A stretch of 64,000 bases of DNA, taken from contig OX485809.1 in NCBI GenBank assembly GCA_950295325.1, forward strand, positions 8,804,001 to 8,868,000, given 5' to 3'. Under the pieces are notes generated by a model. It searched no databases and was not told where the DNA came from. It was given only the letters and a program-made list of their open reading frames with translations. The stretch comes from Polytrichum commune. Its lineage: Eukaryota; Streptophyta; Polytrichopsida; Polytrichales; Polytrichaceae. Each line of letters opens with the position of its first letter. The first letter of the stretch is position 1. The position numbers were made by a program, and so were the translations under genes. Positions 1-13,249 of this stretch are shown piece after piece.

Positions 1-3000
1 TCTCAGCAGTGAGCCTATTTCGATGCCCAACATCCCTTGGGTTACTAGGAAACAGCCGCTGCTGGTAACTTGGTCGGGAAAATTTGTTGAAGCCTCTGGG
101 TGGCCGCAAAGGACCATGACCATCTGAACCTACACTACTACCAGCACTGCCTGCAAATACACGGCCTGTTGGCTCTCCTGTGTTGCTCCCAGTCTCCACA
201 GATGACACTTTGACTGGCTGCACAGCACTAATTTTTTTGGATTTCCCTTGCCACAACTCCTGCCCATCGTCATGACGACCCAAGTCAGTTAATCATTCTG
301 GGTGCAAATCTTGATACTAACTTTCTCTAAACAAAACTATTGAACTTTACTATTTAGGCTTAGGTTTCTCTACATCCCTTTGCAGATTAATATACTCTCA
401 ATCACGATTTATAGCATACATACAAATGACATATCTTCTCACTAGCAACTCTTTCGAAACCTTCAAAGAGGGAAAGAAAGAGACTGAAGATGTTCTGCAG
501 ATGCCTGGATCTTGGAGGTTCAGAATTTCTGAGTTAGTCACCTGTTCATAGAAATATAGACCGTCATTGATCACAGAGACTAGATCATCTGTAATAGCCT
601 TACGACCATGGTCTCGTCCATCAGGACCTTTCCGATCAGCTCGCAGCGGCTTCTTGGTCTACAGTCATTTATTGCATGAAGGTCACTTATTAACAATAAT
701 ACATATACCAATTATCACTACATCTGTAGTAAAATCAACAAAAACCATTTTGAAAACACAGGAGGAATCAAAATGCAGACACTCCTGATTAACATCTGAG
801 TTCTGAACCTTACTCATGCTGCTAAGTCTCAGATGATAATGAGAAGGAAGATTTTGATACATACCTGGGTAACAATGATTAGTCGCTGCAGATCACGATC
901 ATTAACATCAGAATCTTCATCCTCTTCGTCACCAAGGCTGCACAAAGTGTGCACACATGTTAATAATTTTCAGAATAGAACACATCCAATCTAAGTCTAA
1001 AGACATCCACTAAGTACTTCTACACAACGCCAGACATCATATCAGGTGATCTCCCTTTCCACAGGCATTTGCCAGAGCAAGATGGCCCTTCTCAAGATGG
1101 AGGTCTCTTGATCTCAAACAACCATCTGATAATAGTCAAACCCCAAAGTGCTTGTGCTGCTCCACAACAACAACTGTAACTCATATAGTCCCCTATAACA
1201 TCGGAGCGCTCAACTTAGTTCATTAATCAACAATAAGCTCTATTAATTCAACAGATTTTAGTAAGTCACAGAGCTCTTTATGTTGTTCCTGCCCCGTCAG
1301 TTGCTAGAACCTGCGAACCTTTTCACGGTACTTTGGTGATCTTTCAGATTTGACCGTTCTGAAGTCTCAAGCTCTTCATCGAGCAGGAACGTGTCCTCAT
1401 CATGACTGTCCTTAGCTTTGAAGGCGGCAGAAAGGCCCCCTGTTTTAATTTCAGCAAGCCGTGAGGTGGGTGGCCGCTTATTGCTGGAACCCCTTCGTTT
1501 GACAGTATGTGTTAGCCAATCCCCTTCATCGTCTGCAGTATCGGCATCAGCCTTTGATCCTAAATTGGAAAATTGACTACCAGTATCAGCCCCGCCCTCC
1601 ACACATGGACTCTCCAAATCTAGCCTCTCACATTTTAGTTGCTGTCCATCCTCACTTCCTCCTTGACCCTGTTCTGGAACTGATGCTGACACCTCCATAT
1701 TAATCCTGGAGGCTGTGTGGAGAACTGTGGTTTCCAAAGGTTGTGCTGTTTCCAATACGCCAGCCAGACCAACAGCTGCAGTGCAATATGAGAGAGTAGC
1801 GCCATCTCCTTCAGAAGCCTTCTTGTTGCTTTCACTGCCATCAGGTACGTCACCAGAATCTGCAAAACATCCATCTCACTTCAGTTAAACAACACAACAA
1901 TCATGGTCATACAAAAATACTTTCAACAAAACAATAAAATTGGACCAACCTGTTTTCAGTGGAGAAAGAAAAGCTCAGAAGGAAAGGTAAGCTCCCAGAG
2001 AAATGCACTTCCAGCAAAGGTAGCCTGGCTACCGATCGCAGCACTGCCTTTCTGAATCATTGACAGGAAGTCTATGCGTCTGACCCTAAATGCTTCACAA
2101 GGATATCCATCCCACCTTTGGTCGCCATTTGAATATCTGCTGCTCCAACGTCATCACCTTCAGCTGATGGCTCTGTGTCAGTGACTGCGACCTCCTTGCT
2201 TTCAGGGGTTGTAGCCTCCTTAGTTTCAGAGGCACCACCCTTGCCTTCAGTAGCATCAGCCTTACATTCAGTTACACTATCCTTGTTTTCAGTAGCACCA
2301 TCCTTGCTTTCAGTGGCAACATCCTCACTTTTAGTGGCATCACCTACGCTTCCACCAGCACGCCTGTCTGCAGAACCTGCTACAGTTTGCTCTGCCTTTT
2401 CAGCATGATCCCCATCCTCTTTGCCTGGGTTTACAGAGGTCGAGGCAGCTGCAGGAAAGGGAACAGGAGTAGAAGGTAGGAGCCAATTGGCCCAGTCATC
2501 ACGCCTTCGCAACTTATCACCCTGCAGAATAGTATGTTTCAGAAAGCTGCAACAAGATGACCAAACACCAGTCCAAACTCATGTTTACAAGGTTAAGAGA
2601 CACTCTTCCACAACCTTGAAAAGCATTACTTGAAACAACATGTGACCAACCCCTTCCAGTGCAAGATTGGCTAACCTGTACACCAGAACCTCAGCAGACA
2701 CCCAAATGACGCAACGGCAGCAATCCGTTGAGGCGTCTAAAATGATACTTGCACAGACTAAATGATCCTATGGGACACCAACTTTCACAGCTCCATATGT
2801 ACCCTGAAAAGCTTACAGGTATACCTTCACTTCCACCAAAGAAGAATCCTGGAGAGCATCCAAGATGAGAGAGACGTCCTCTGTCAGCAGACGAACCTGT
2901 AAAAAAATTCACATCAGCCAAATTCTTCCCAGTCAAAACAGCCAGTAATTAGTCAATATAGATTAATAGGGAACGTGATTGCAAACTCTGTTGTCTATGC

Positions 3001-6000
3001 AGAAACAATGTCCACACAACCTTCAGTGGTAGCCAGTGTAACAACCCAAGTTGGACCAACACTATCAGAATAGGTTAAAAGTACATCCTACTAACCTTGT
3101 AGCTGGCAATCACAAAGTACCAGACTATGACCTCCATCATGCATGGTTACAACAAGTCGCCACCACTTCCCACTGACTTTGTGATTGCCAACAGCACATA
3201 AAGATTCTGATATAAGAGTCTGCTCACCTTTGAGAGAATATAATTTTAACATTAACAGACTACTAGAATTTTATACTCTAAGAATGCAAAATAAAATCCA
3301 ATCACAATGTTGGCCCACACTACAAAAATCCTCATTATCAACGATCTCATAGGCAAAACCCCTTCAAAAGCCAGACTACATGTCTCACAGGCACAACAAA
3401 TATAATGAACAAAACACTTCGAATGCTGCATATGAGGACCACACTTCAAACATACAGGACATGATTCCATGGAGCCAGGCAGGATAGAAATAGATGGAAA
3501 AAAAAATCTAAAAAATTAGGATGGCACCGGCCAACTACAGATAAACAAAGTAGGTAGAGCAATGACCCTAAGATGAGGTATGTTATTCTGGTTCTTAACA
3601 AATCTCCCTACTTGCAATGCAAGGTAACCAGAAAACCAAATTGCCAAACAACTTCTGAACCAGACTTGGTTGGATTTTGCACTGATGATTGAATGCAATA
3701 ATATCAGTTTAAAAGACTGGGTACCATTCAATTCCGTAATAAACAGAGTGTGCAAGCTGCAGCTACACAAAACAAGAGTCTGCAGGACACCATGCTGTGA
3801 AGGAAGAGGACTGACCAGCAATGCATTCAAAATCTGAGCAACTTAATACCATGAAAAGACAAAAGACACTCCAGGATCTTTGTTCCCCATATTTCCCATG
3901 CCATCCCCGTCTCAATTTGTGAGACTGCACTGCAAGACCATGCATTTTTCTCGCTGTAAAAGTGAAGCACTCACCCTATTGAAATTTGCAATGACAGAAA
4001 CAGGAATGAATCCACTTGTATCCATCTTTGATCGCAAAAAGATGTCCTTGCAAAGGTTATCCATGCTGCAAAAGAAAGCAATACACAATAAGTCACTTCT
4101 ATTCCTGCACCAAATACATCAGAAGTTTAATCAAGATAATCCTGTAAGCACAAATAACTGCGAGAAGGATGTCATCTTATGCCATTAGAGCTTAATGACA
4201 AGAAGGACTTGGTACTGACATATTGTCAATGCAACATCCTGTGTGCAAGTCAAAATAAACACTTATGAACATCAATTTATCTTGATGATGTATGTGCGTT
4301 TAACAATTATAATACAACAGAGGCCTGACACATAGCATCACAAGTCACAAGATAGTACCAAAAGCTAAGACAATATAGAGAATGCACATCAGCAACTTAG
4401 CAAATGGTAGATAATTGCAGTCATAATGCTGCAAGTATGCAATTAACCCCCAGAAAAGCTTGAAGGACTCAGGGTTTTGCCTGAAGTAGTATTCAATCTG
4501 CTTGACCAGCAAGGTTCGCAAAGGTGGGCTTGGACCTGGAACTACACCACCAACTGCTCCAGTCGGGAAAAATCCATGACCTGTGCTTGTACTGCCTGCT
4601 GGCGCATAGTACATGTTTGCTGAAGCACCTATAAAATTGTCCATCCCAAGTGCAATCAGCCCTTAATAGCAAATGAAAGATTGCCTAAGGCATCAAGCAA
4701 AGATACCCCAAATTTGCAGGATAAAAAGAATAAGCACAAGTCGGGCTCACAATTACCAAAAAAAATAGTAGCATTTTGATATCTTCCGTGTCTTTGAAAA
4801 TGAACAAGTATGAAAAGTGCACACCTGCTGGATTTCCAAACTCTGGAACGTTGTTGTTATTGTACATGTTTCTGTTGTTGTTAAAGTTCCGTGGTCCAAC
4901 TCGCACCTGTGTACCAGGGCCATTGTTGTTGGGACGGAATGGACGTTGGTGCCATCCATGGTTACTTGATCGCACTTGGTCCCTCACATTTCGACGGGGA
5001 CCTGTGTTGGGACCATAGTTTTCAGGACCTCTCCAGTGGTGACCCCTATTCCTGTCCATTCCACCTCCACTACCATGCATTTGCTTTGAGCCCCCGTCTG
5101 GAGCGTTGGCCAGAGCTGGGTCCGACCCTGCTGCATTATGCAGGCGAGGTTCCTCACCTGAGCCGATGGCTTCTGTAGAGCCAGCTGCTGCAACCAAACC
5201 GGTTCCATTTGACGAAGACTCAGTGGTCGGGTGTTTCTTGCCAGCCTTTTGCTTGCCACCTGAGGTCACCGACTGATTGGCATTGATACTAACTGTTCCC
5301 CTCCGCCCTCCTGGTACCGCCTACATTGCAAAACACATTGCACCATTCTGTCACTGCAATGAAGGAGTATATAGTGTTGTGGTCGTCAACAGCAATCTCC
5401 ACAAAAGATGTTCGTCTAGTGAATGACAAGCAGCTGTGACCAATGCTGGACCTTATCATGATGAAAAATTAGGAGGAAGATAAAGCCCAGCAACATCACC
5501 CAACTCGTCAGGCACTCGGTAACAACTAGAAAAAGTGGTAACTCATTTCATGTCACCAAATCCAAAACCCTACGATAATCTCGTGAGCACCATAAAAGAA
5601 GTGATTCCAAAGCAGAAAGCACAAACCACATCAACAGGGAAGTGAACTCTCAAGCATAAGAAGGAACTTATGTCCATGATGTGAGATATGCATGCCCATA
5701 TACACAGAAAACAGCACAAAAATCTGTCGAATTGGCAGGTTGAAGGGTCCGAGATGGCAAATGTACTGTGCGAACCTGTTGAGGGAGAGTATTTTCGGAG
5801 GGAGACGCTGGGGCAGCAGATTTAGGGGAAGGCTCCGAAGAAGCCTTACTACGTCGGGCATCGCCTAACGCTGGCCACGACACTGCTCCCATTACGGGAC
5901 CTGTAGTAGGGGCTTTACCAACATTTATGCTAGGTTTCTTCCAGGCAGGTTTAGCAGGCTTCACATCCTCTGCAGCTCCTACTGCAGCACTACCAGCACT

Positions 6001-6657
6001 GCTACTGTCGTCCTGTGTTGTAGATGGTGCCACGACTGAATTTTGCCCTAACTCGCCTTTCGGCATCGAGGCCACAGCCTCGGAAGGCTTATCGGCCGCG
6101 GCCAATTTCTCTACTTTCACTGCTGATTTATGTTCCTCTTTCTCTTTTTTTTTACTAATACCTACTACTGCTGCTGATGCTGCTGACGACGGTCCTCCCT
6201 TCTTCGGGGACGTCAAGAATTGGTCTACATGTGTAGACAACGCAGGCTGCTGCTGCCCCTGTCTGGAGCCCGAGCCCTTTGTGCCCGGCAATTCAGAATT
6301 CACCGCCACATGTCCCGGTGGATTCACCTCTCCACCTCCTACTACTGCATTCCCACCCTGTTGCTGTGCCTCCAACGAAATTTCTCCCCGCACTACCTGT
6401 GACCACGCTCCCTTGGGCTTCTGCTGCCCCACCGCCGCTGCCGCCCCCCCGCTGGGCGGGCTCCCCTGCCTGCTCTTGCCCCCCCCGCCTTTCGCCGCAG
6501 CCCCAGCCCCAGCACCAACCCCCCCTTGTTGTTGCTGCTGCTGTTGTTGGACAGGTGCCGCAACAGCAACCCCAGCTGCTGCTACTGTTGTTGCTGTTGG
6601 TCCTGCGGCGGGCGCCGAGGGAAGTGGCACAGGGGAGGCCGTGTCCACAACCGCCAT
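1..6657 (-). CDS. LARP1: La-related protein 1 (LARP1), 5' ten exons, partial
   Basis: LARP1 proteins bind mRNA through a La motif and, with their C-terminal DM15 repeats, control translation and decay of 5'-TOP and other mRNAs in the cytoplasm. I joined ten exons in one frame: 6657-5776, 5320-4825, 4628-4481, 4065-3975, 2896-2825, 2521-2116, 1859-1319, 937-865, 658-542 and 259-1, about 1028 codons. Residues 1-294 are low-complexity (Ala, Gly, poly-Gln) and include the conserved plant LARP1 element SWPALGD. Residues 295-459 are Gly/Asn/Arg-rich. The La motif spans about 490-573 (LLVKQIEYYFS, then MDNLCKDIFLRSKMD, then VIANFNR, then GDKLRRRDDW). Later conserved blocks are TFLLDEELE, DLQRLIIVTQ and VINDGLYFYEQE. 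The DM15 region lies beyond base 1. The ATG at 6657 opens the long first exon. All introns are GT-AG except the third (4480-4066), which is GC-AG. Exon phases agree throughout. Confidence 0.93.
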
Positions 6658-7200
6658 CCCTCCCTCTCCCTGCTGCCTAACTAAAGGCCTGCCGTTCCCT
6701 GTTGCTTGCCCTCCCTGCTCCGCTTCCCTCCGTCCCCCCGCCCTACCTTCCGCGTCCAGCGATCATTATGCTCTGCGCTCAGAGCCCGCTCACGCCTTCC
6801 ATCGTTACTTCAATCCTCTCTTTCCTCTTTCCAAATTGATTCCCCCTGTCTGTCCAAGTATCTGCCTGCAGTGCAGCAACCCCTGCGGCACCCTCCAACA
6901 CCACCGCGGTCACTCGAATCCTCGCGTTCACTCCGGGGAGGAAAGGCAACGGGACGACGCTCTCGCGTGAGGCGGGGAGTTGGGAAAAGAGGGCCTTCGT
7001 CGTCCCTCCTTCCCTCATGCCTCCACCCCCCGATTAGGGTTTCCCCCAGCAACCCAGCCCTAGCCCCGTTATACACGCCGGGTATCCCTCGGATACCCGC
7101 CCGGTCATCACGTGGGGATAAGCTCCCCCACCCCTCCTCTCTTCCCGGGCACCGAACCACAACACAGCACGCAACTTCTCCCTACATGATGATGCACAAA
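6658..7200 (-). promoter_or_regulatory. Probable 5' leader and promoter region of LARP1
   Basis: The 540 bases upstream of the LARP1 start codon are much richer in G and C than the rest of the intergenic DNA and are purine-rich on the gene strand, as plant 5' leaders often are. The sequence becomes AT-rich and repeat-like beyond about 7200. I see no reliable TATA box or transcription start. The open frames here are by-products of base composition. Confidence 0.4.
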
Positions 7201-7239
7201 GTGAGCTTTTTGCATTAACGTTGTTGAGCACAACCACAC

Positions 7240-7600
7240 TAAGCAATGTAATTAGTGTCATATGGTATATTATGTCATTGTCGTAACTTCTCTAATGTCA
7301 TTTCTTGTTATTGAAAATCGGATGAACTCCGTGCCAACTTTTTACACAAATTTTGACATATCATGCACCCTAACAATTTTGTCATGAAAATGTATTGTCA
7401 TGGATGATTGAGATATGAATGAAAAAAACACTTAGTAGGTGACGATGATTGCAACGTTGTAAATCTATAATGTCCAAATTTTTTTACAAGGAAGGACATG
7501 TAATGGTAGGTTTACATTCGATGTTGGTGACACGGGCGGTTTGCAATTAGTATTGAGCAAGACAAATAAATCGTTGGCACTAAACACAATAGTTAGTGTA
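7240..7600 (+). repeat. Dispersed repeat R2, copy 1
   Basis: This stretch matches 9385-9760 in the same orientation and 38545-38765 in reverse. Shared landmarks are the block AAGTGTCATATGGTAT (or close to it), a TATTGTCATGGATGATTGA block, a GCAACGTTGTAAATCTATAAT block and a GTTGGTGACAC block followed by GTATTGAGCAAGA. It has no coding capacity that I recognise. The family could be a MITE or part of a larger element; no termini were resolved. Confidence 0.6.
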
Positions 7601-8263
7601 GTGTTGGTTTGGTGTCATCTTATTTTATGTAACCATTCAAATTTCTATAATGAGCTCTTCATTATCTTTGACACCAATAATGTATGGGTATTTCTGATAG
7701 TATTTTTTTATACTTTTGAATTTATATATCATGCAAGAACTTTCATTCTTATGCAAAATATTTCTAGTACCAATATGGTTCAGAATGCTACTAGCCCAAA
7801 CAATTACTTGGATATACAAAGGCTTTCTTACCTTGATATACCCACCAAACACCATCCAAATATGCCTCTATTATGGCTCATGAACATAACATAACATTAA
7901 TAAGTAGCTACGTGATGGGTTTCTTCCAAACATATATCATGAAATTAAAATATTGTGTAGACTACAATCGCTTGTCAAAAAGTTCATAGTACACAACCTA
8001 AGTGCTCCCCCATAGACATGGAATTCCATAATTAAAGGAGATATTGTCATACATGATTCCATGGAACACAACCAAGGAGTTGTGTAAAGTTATGAAGTGT
8101 GTGTAACTTTACTTAGAGATTCACAAATCGGTTTAGGATCCAACCATACAACTTTGAAGAAATTAACGCTCGTACAAGGATGAATATGATCCCATCAACA
8201 TTTACCACAACTTAACAACTTACATAAATGATGCATAAAGTGAGTTTTTGCATAGAATTGTTA

Positions 8264-8471
8264 GAGCATGTTCATTAATTCTTTACACAACGCCCCACAA
8301 CGAAACAATGCCAAGTTCAGTCCGCGAGTTGGACCCACACATCATGCCCAATCACTATTGTATTGTTGGCAAGCCCTAAAAAACTCTCTTGGGCTAGAAT
8401 AGTTGGGTAAATTGCATCCCAACCAATAGTTCAGATAGAGTGAATGTGTGGGATAGACTATGAGAATGCTC
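8264..8471. mobile_element. Possible short MITE with GAGCAT ends
   Basis: The left end reads GAGCATGTTCATTA and follows TTA. The reverse complement of the right end reads GAGCATTCTCATAG. The inverted ends are imperfect and the right flank does not repeat TTA, so this is a weak call. It resembles the better preserved GAGCATCTCC element at 55177-55560. Confidence 0.35.
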
Positions 8472-9384
8472 TCCTCTAAAATAATGTTACCCGATTTAGC
8501 ACCCCTTTGTGTTAGCGTTCAGTGTACTGTACAACGTGTGATCAAGCTCTCAAAACCCTAAGTATTGGAGGGAGGGGGGTCCCAAAAATGCCCATATTGT
8601 GGTTGTTGAAGCTTGTGTAATTTTCCTTGCACATTCAAAATACATATTTTGGGATCCATGTGAACTTTCATGTGGAGACAAGTAGGACCCCCTTCAATTA
8701 ATATTTACGAGTGAAGGCCTTGTGGGAGGGTGCTCCTCCCGAGGACTAATACCATAGAGGCCACTCTATTTCATCTAGTGCCATAATGTGATTTCCATGC
8801 GAGATTCAAAGAGAGTCTCAACCAATATAAGATCAACACGTGACAAAAACTCGAGGAAACAATTAATAAATATAATAAAAAAATGTCAAAATAGATAGCC
8901 CTCTATGGTACATCTTTGTTTCAAGAAGAACGAGCTATATCATGAATATTACAAGATAGTTTCTATGCTAATATATGCAAACTAGGTTGCCCCATGCCAT
9001 TGTATCGGCATTCCACACTATTATGTATATTTATTACCATAGCAACAATGATCATTATGAAAATACAATGATCATGTGTGTGTGTGTTTTAAAGTGATTT
9101 CTATAAGGACATGTAAACAAAGATATAAGTTTTGCGATCTAATATTTATCCAAGTTACTTTGCATGGGTAAAGAGGCAACCTAATTGCACATATTAGCAT
9201 ACCTACTTCAGGCCAAATCTTGGGAATGCAACCCATTCATCACCATTTTCTCTAGTCATGAAAAGAATTACCAACTCTCTTGACATTGTTGGGTGTAAAG
9301 GGGTTGACCTTACTCATTAGGTTGTCAAGAGTTGGGTATGCTAAACCCTTTCCTCAAACTCGAAGCCCGATATACAAGCTACAC

Positions 9385-9760
9385 TAAACATGACATTAAG
9401 TGTCATATGGTATTTCATGTCACTATGGTAACTTTTTGGATGACACTTCGTATGAATAAGTGAACAAATATTGTCATGGATGATGGACAAATTCATCCAT
9501 TGGCCAAAACCCTACCTTCTCTTGTTAGCAACTTGTGATGAAATATTGTCATGAATGATTGAAATTTGGATGAAAAAAATGCTTGGTAAGTGATGGCAAT
9601 TGCAATACTGTAAATCGATAATCCCTCAACAATTTACAATGAATGACAAATAATGTGGGGTTAACATTTAGTGTTGGTGACACTATACCGTGGTTTACAA
9701 ATTTAGTATCGAGCAAGATAATTAGAATCGGTGACACTAAATATCATATTTCGTGTAGCA
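9385..9760 (+). repeat. Dispersed repeat R2, copy 2
   Basis: Second copy of the R2 family, in the same orientation as 7240-7600. It shows the same series of blocks: GTGTCATATGGTATTTCATG, then ATTGTCATGAATGATTGAAA, then GCAATACTGTAAATCGATAAT, then GTTGGTGACACTATA. The reading frame that starts here and runs to 9978 has no recognisable domain and I do not call it a gene. Confidence 0.6.
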
Positions 9761-10675
9761 TGGAGTGGGTAAAGATAAACATGGGTGAAGTCATGAGTCA
9801 ATCTTGTGAAATCACTCCATTTTTCGATGCAAATGGCTTAGATTCCTCATATAGGGGTGAGGAATGGTATAGGAATTTAACAATATCATGTCCTAAGAAG
9901 ATGGTCGTTGGTGCACAAACTCTTGTGCCCGAGACTATGAATAAGGCTTTTCTTCCACGTGCTCCTAAATTCTTCTAATAGCAAGTAAAGTGATACACCT
10001 TACTAGTTCTCCAATACTACCATTGAACTCATCACATGAGAGTAACTTAAGCAAGGGACAATAACAATGAACTCGCTTTCCAACATGCCCATCTACCCAC
10101 CACGGGTGCACACGTGTAATGTGCAAGGATCAAGCTAAAAGACCCAAAGCATTAGTAAGAATTCATGTGGGGGTATAACAAGAACCACACTAGAAACTTG
10201 CAAACTTGACTACTGTAGCTCTCTAGCAACTTGGGCACCATTATGTTTAATAATTAATTAAAGTGTGAAAGTAAGTTAGGCAATCCAAAAAACAATATTC
10301 TAAAATTGGGCAAATTAAAAAAGTGTTTCAAAATAAGTAACATGTTCATCCAAGTCATTCCTATAATTCATGAACGATTTCATGATTTCATTAGTGGCAA
10401 CTACGATTAACCTAAACACTTCCCTTAACAAATTCACGCAACTTCATGTTTGTATTTGTTTTTAAACCACGAGTGAGATTGATGCCGCGTGAAGACACTA
10501 TTGAGGTTATTCAATGCTACTTTGTTGGATTCTAGTAAATGTCACTTGCATTATTGTGATTTTAGACACTCTTTGAATGTTCTTTTTTTCTGACACTCAA
10601 CGAAATGAATTTCCCATAAATTTAAGCACCTTTAAAATTAGCTATTTTTTTTCCCAAGTTGCTAGAGAACTACGG
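9761..10675. other. Intergenic, nothing identified
   Basis: AT-rich DNA. One short block at about 9898-9930 (GGTGCACAAACTC) recurs at about 11465-11490, so both stretches may belong to one decayed repeat. No gene, RNA or element ends were recognised. Confidence 0.4.
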
Positions 10676-10677
10676 TA

Positions 10678-11278
10678 CAGTCCACCCTCTATAAATGTTA
10701 CACCTATAAGTGTTAACCCTCTCTAAATGTTAACTTTCTTCTACTCCCCACAAATTGCACACTATAAATGTTAAACGTGTTAACTGTCAACAAAATGGTA
10801 TTCCCTTCTTTGTAAATTTGACTCTATAAATGTTAACTCTAATGTCTCAGATGATGATTGTGAGGGAGAGGAGTGTGAGGTGGAACCCATTCCATCTTAT
10901 AGTGGCTTGCAATCTAGTGTTGGTATCATTAGAAGGTACATGGAATCACGTTCATGTGATGTGTCCAAGTATGTGGGTTTGTTGGTGCAGATTGAGAAAT
11001 ATTTGCAAGTTGTGCATGCAGATGAATCTCACCAAAGAACCATTGATTCATACTTCACCCGTGATTTGTAAACTTCATATTGAATAAAGTTTCGATTGGG
11101 TTTGCAATTTCATGAATGGTATTCTCTCACAAGGACTCTTCACAATTGCTTATATTTATAAATGTTAAGATTTGTATATTGCTCAAAAAAGTAATTATAT
11201 AATCGTTAACTGTTAACACCTCTATAAATGTTAACTTTGATCCACTCCCGAGGGTTAACATTTATAGAGGGTAGACCG
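10678..11278 (+). mobile_element. pogo/Tigger-like element, internally deleted
   Basis: Inverted ends CAGTCCACCCTCTATAAATG (left) and, reverse complemented, CGGTCTACCCTCTATAAATG (right) are bounded by TA dinucleotides (10676-10677 and 11279-11280), the target duplication of Tc1/mariner-pogo transposons. Several further copies of TATAAATGTTAA lie inside both ends. At about 10843-11071 a frame keeps the C-terminal tail of a Tigger-like transposase, ending HQRTIDSYFTRDL. The DDE catalytic part is missing, so this is a 0.6-kb non-autonomous derivative. Confidence 0.75.
10843..11071 (+). pseudogene. C-terminal remnant of a Tigger-like transposase
   Basis: The frame reads an acidic start, then EPIPSYSGLQSS, a helix with GIIRRYMES, then LLVQIEKYLQVVHA, and the tail HQRTIDSYFTRDL before a stop. 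Tigger-like plant transposases end with a similar QTTI-D-FF tail after a helical segment. The same tail recurs at 15005-15074 and near 29950-29980 in this window. No DDE domain is present. Confidence 0.55.
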
Positions 11279-11280
11279 TA

Positions 11281-12060
11281 CACTCAAGAGACCCAACGAA
11301 GAAGGCTTGTGTTCCAATCACCTTCGTCCTCAAATCTACTAACTCGTGCTTTCGTGTGCACGGGTGCCTCATGCCGGAGGCACGGACGCAAGCTAGTTAC
11401 CTTACGTGATGCACACCGTTAGTGTTTGTATTGAGACCCATTGCTCATTGGTTGGGCCACAAGATGGCGGTTGGTGCACAAACTCCTTCATCAAAGACTA
11501 CGGGTAAGGGCCTTTTCACAATGATTGGAAGTCTTCCTATGTGGCAAATAGAGAGAGAAGCCTCATTGGTTTTCCAATATCATGCATCCGGGCACCTATC
11601 TAACTTATCCCGTGAAAGGATAGACAAGGGGACCGACATCAACGAATTTTTACTTGTACACGCTTTTTAAGCTCGGGGTTCAAGTTTGGAATCCTACGCC
11701 ACACATGATGTGTTGTTGACATGGCAAGAAAGGAGACAAATGCTACCACCTCGGGGGACCGTTGGCTTCGGTGTCTTTAATTTTGAGGACCGGGAGAAAG
11801 GTCCCACGAGATGTCACGTTGTGGACTCATTGGCTTGAAAGTCGTTGTGGTCATCTTCCCAAGTATTGAACCAAAATGAGTGTCACTACCTTATTCACAA
11901 TTTGGATGAAGGTGTGTGAGGATGGCCAAACATTTTCATGGAGTCCTCACACTAGCCCTCGCCCTAGCCCTAACCCAACATATGTAAACGACACCCTATG
12001 TTGGGTGATGAAATCAATAAAATAGGTGAATTGGTTATACGACTATGTAGTGAGGTGCAT
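11281..12060. other. Intergenic, nothing identified
   Basis: Slightly more G+C than the surroundings. It contains short open frames (for example 11422-11670) without any known domain, and the GGTGCACAAACTC block shared with about 9898. No gene supported. Confidence 0.35.
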
Positions 12061-12062
12061 AA

Positions 12063-12549
12063 GGGTCACTTCACACATGAGCCAAGAGCCGTAACCATGA
12101 AATTGTGAGAGCCCAAAAGAAAGTGTCCAAGGCTGTCTTAACACACCTCCAAAATCATGTTGTGTGGTCACGGACCCTCGAGTGTAGTGTGAAGTCGTAT
12201 GTGACCCTCAACCAAATGCTATTGCAATGAATTTCTATTCATGCGGGTCCTCACACATGATAAAATAGAATAAATCAATGGTTGTGAGCATTTGGAGTGT
12301 CATGGTCTTGCGGTCTTGTGTTAGGCCTACATCGAAGAGGTGGTATTTGAAAATAATTCAAGTGAAACATGATCCATTCGATGCCATGTAGGAATCCATG
12401 TAGACTTTACATCCATCTTGCATTCACTTGCTCCGTTGGTCCCTCAAGCGTAGTGTGAAGCGAACTTGGACCGGCTCCACCTTTTCCACCAATGAGAGTG
12501 CTCGAAGTGTAATAATCACGGGCTCTCAGCCTCGTGTGTGAAGTAACCC
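12063..12549 (-). mobile_element. MITE of the ~490-bp family (GGGYCACTTCACAC ends), copy 1
   Basis: The left end GGGTCACTTCACACATGAGC and the reverse complement of the right end (GGGTTACTTCACACACGAGG) form inverted ends of about 40 bp. The element is flanked by TAA on both sides (12060-12062 and 12550-12552), typical of PIF/Harbinger-type MITEs. It is an inverted copy of 52202-52685, aligning over its whole length through blocks such as TCCACCAATGAGAGTGCT and GAAATTCATTG. It encodes no protein. Confidence 0.8.
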
Positions 12550-12552
12550 TAA

Positions 12553-13245
12553 GGTGAGCATTCCTATTTCAGTAACTTATCTTAGTCATACACCTATATT
12601 TGATTGGCGAGTGGTTGGTATGGCTATGAAAACTTACACCAAAAACATGTGTTTGAATGAGAGTGGAACTACATGATTGTTTTACTCTTATAGGTTCAAT
12701 AGTCAACACGATTGGGGGAACCTATACATATTTTTTAGAAAAAATTAAATCTTCACCCTTCATAATAAAAACCATATTCATACAACCTCCATAATTCATT
12801 AGAATGATGGCCACACTCTCAATCTCAATTTGCTAACACCTTGAACTTAGTGCATCTTTCTTTGGCCATGAGAAATGAAACAATAAAAATTTAATCTTAA
12901 AATCATCAACCAAGATCCCTCTACCTTTCACCACTAATCTTAGTTGATGACATCATCCATTTGTTTCATCTGACCGGTGGATGGGTACATGAGATCTGAC
13001 CCTTTATTTTGTCCAAGGATTTGTGGTATCAATGTAAACTTGTCCATTCAAAAATAAGAACACAACACAACACAATGTTATGTAGTGTTTGTTCATTCGT
13101 TTAGGATGATCTAGCTCCACACTCGGCATTAAAAACTCCACGTTTAATCTAATAAAGTGTGGTTGAAATAAAATGACAATCAACATGTAGGAGACTTGTT
13201 TTTAATAAATAGAAACATGTGTGTTCATTAAAATGGACGTGGAGA
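12553..13245. other. Intergenic, nothing identified
   Basis: AT-rich DNA between the MITE and an R1 repeat copy. No gene, RNA or element ends recognised. Confidence 0.35.
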
Positions 13246-13249
13246 ATTG

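Noticed and set aside
5927..6970. 347-codon open frame on the plus strand
   Set aside because: It lies antisense to LARP1 exon 1 and its leader. Its Pro/Cys/Ala-rich content is the mirror of the GC-rich, low-complexity exon, with no domain.
9643..9978. 111-codon open frame as a gene
   Set aside because: Its first part is R2 repeat sequence and is not kept open in the other copies. The rest has no domain.
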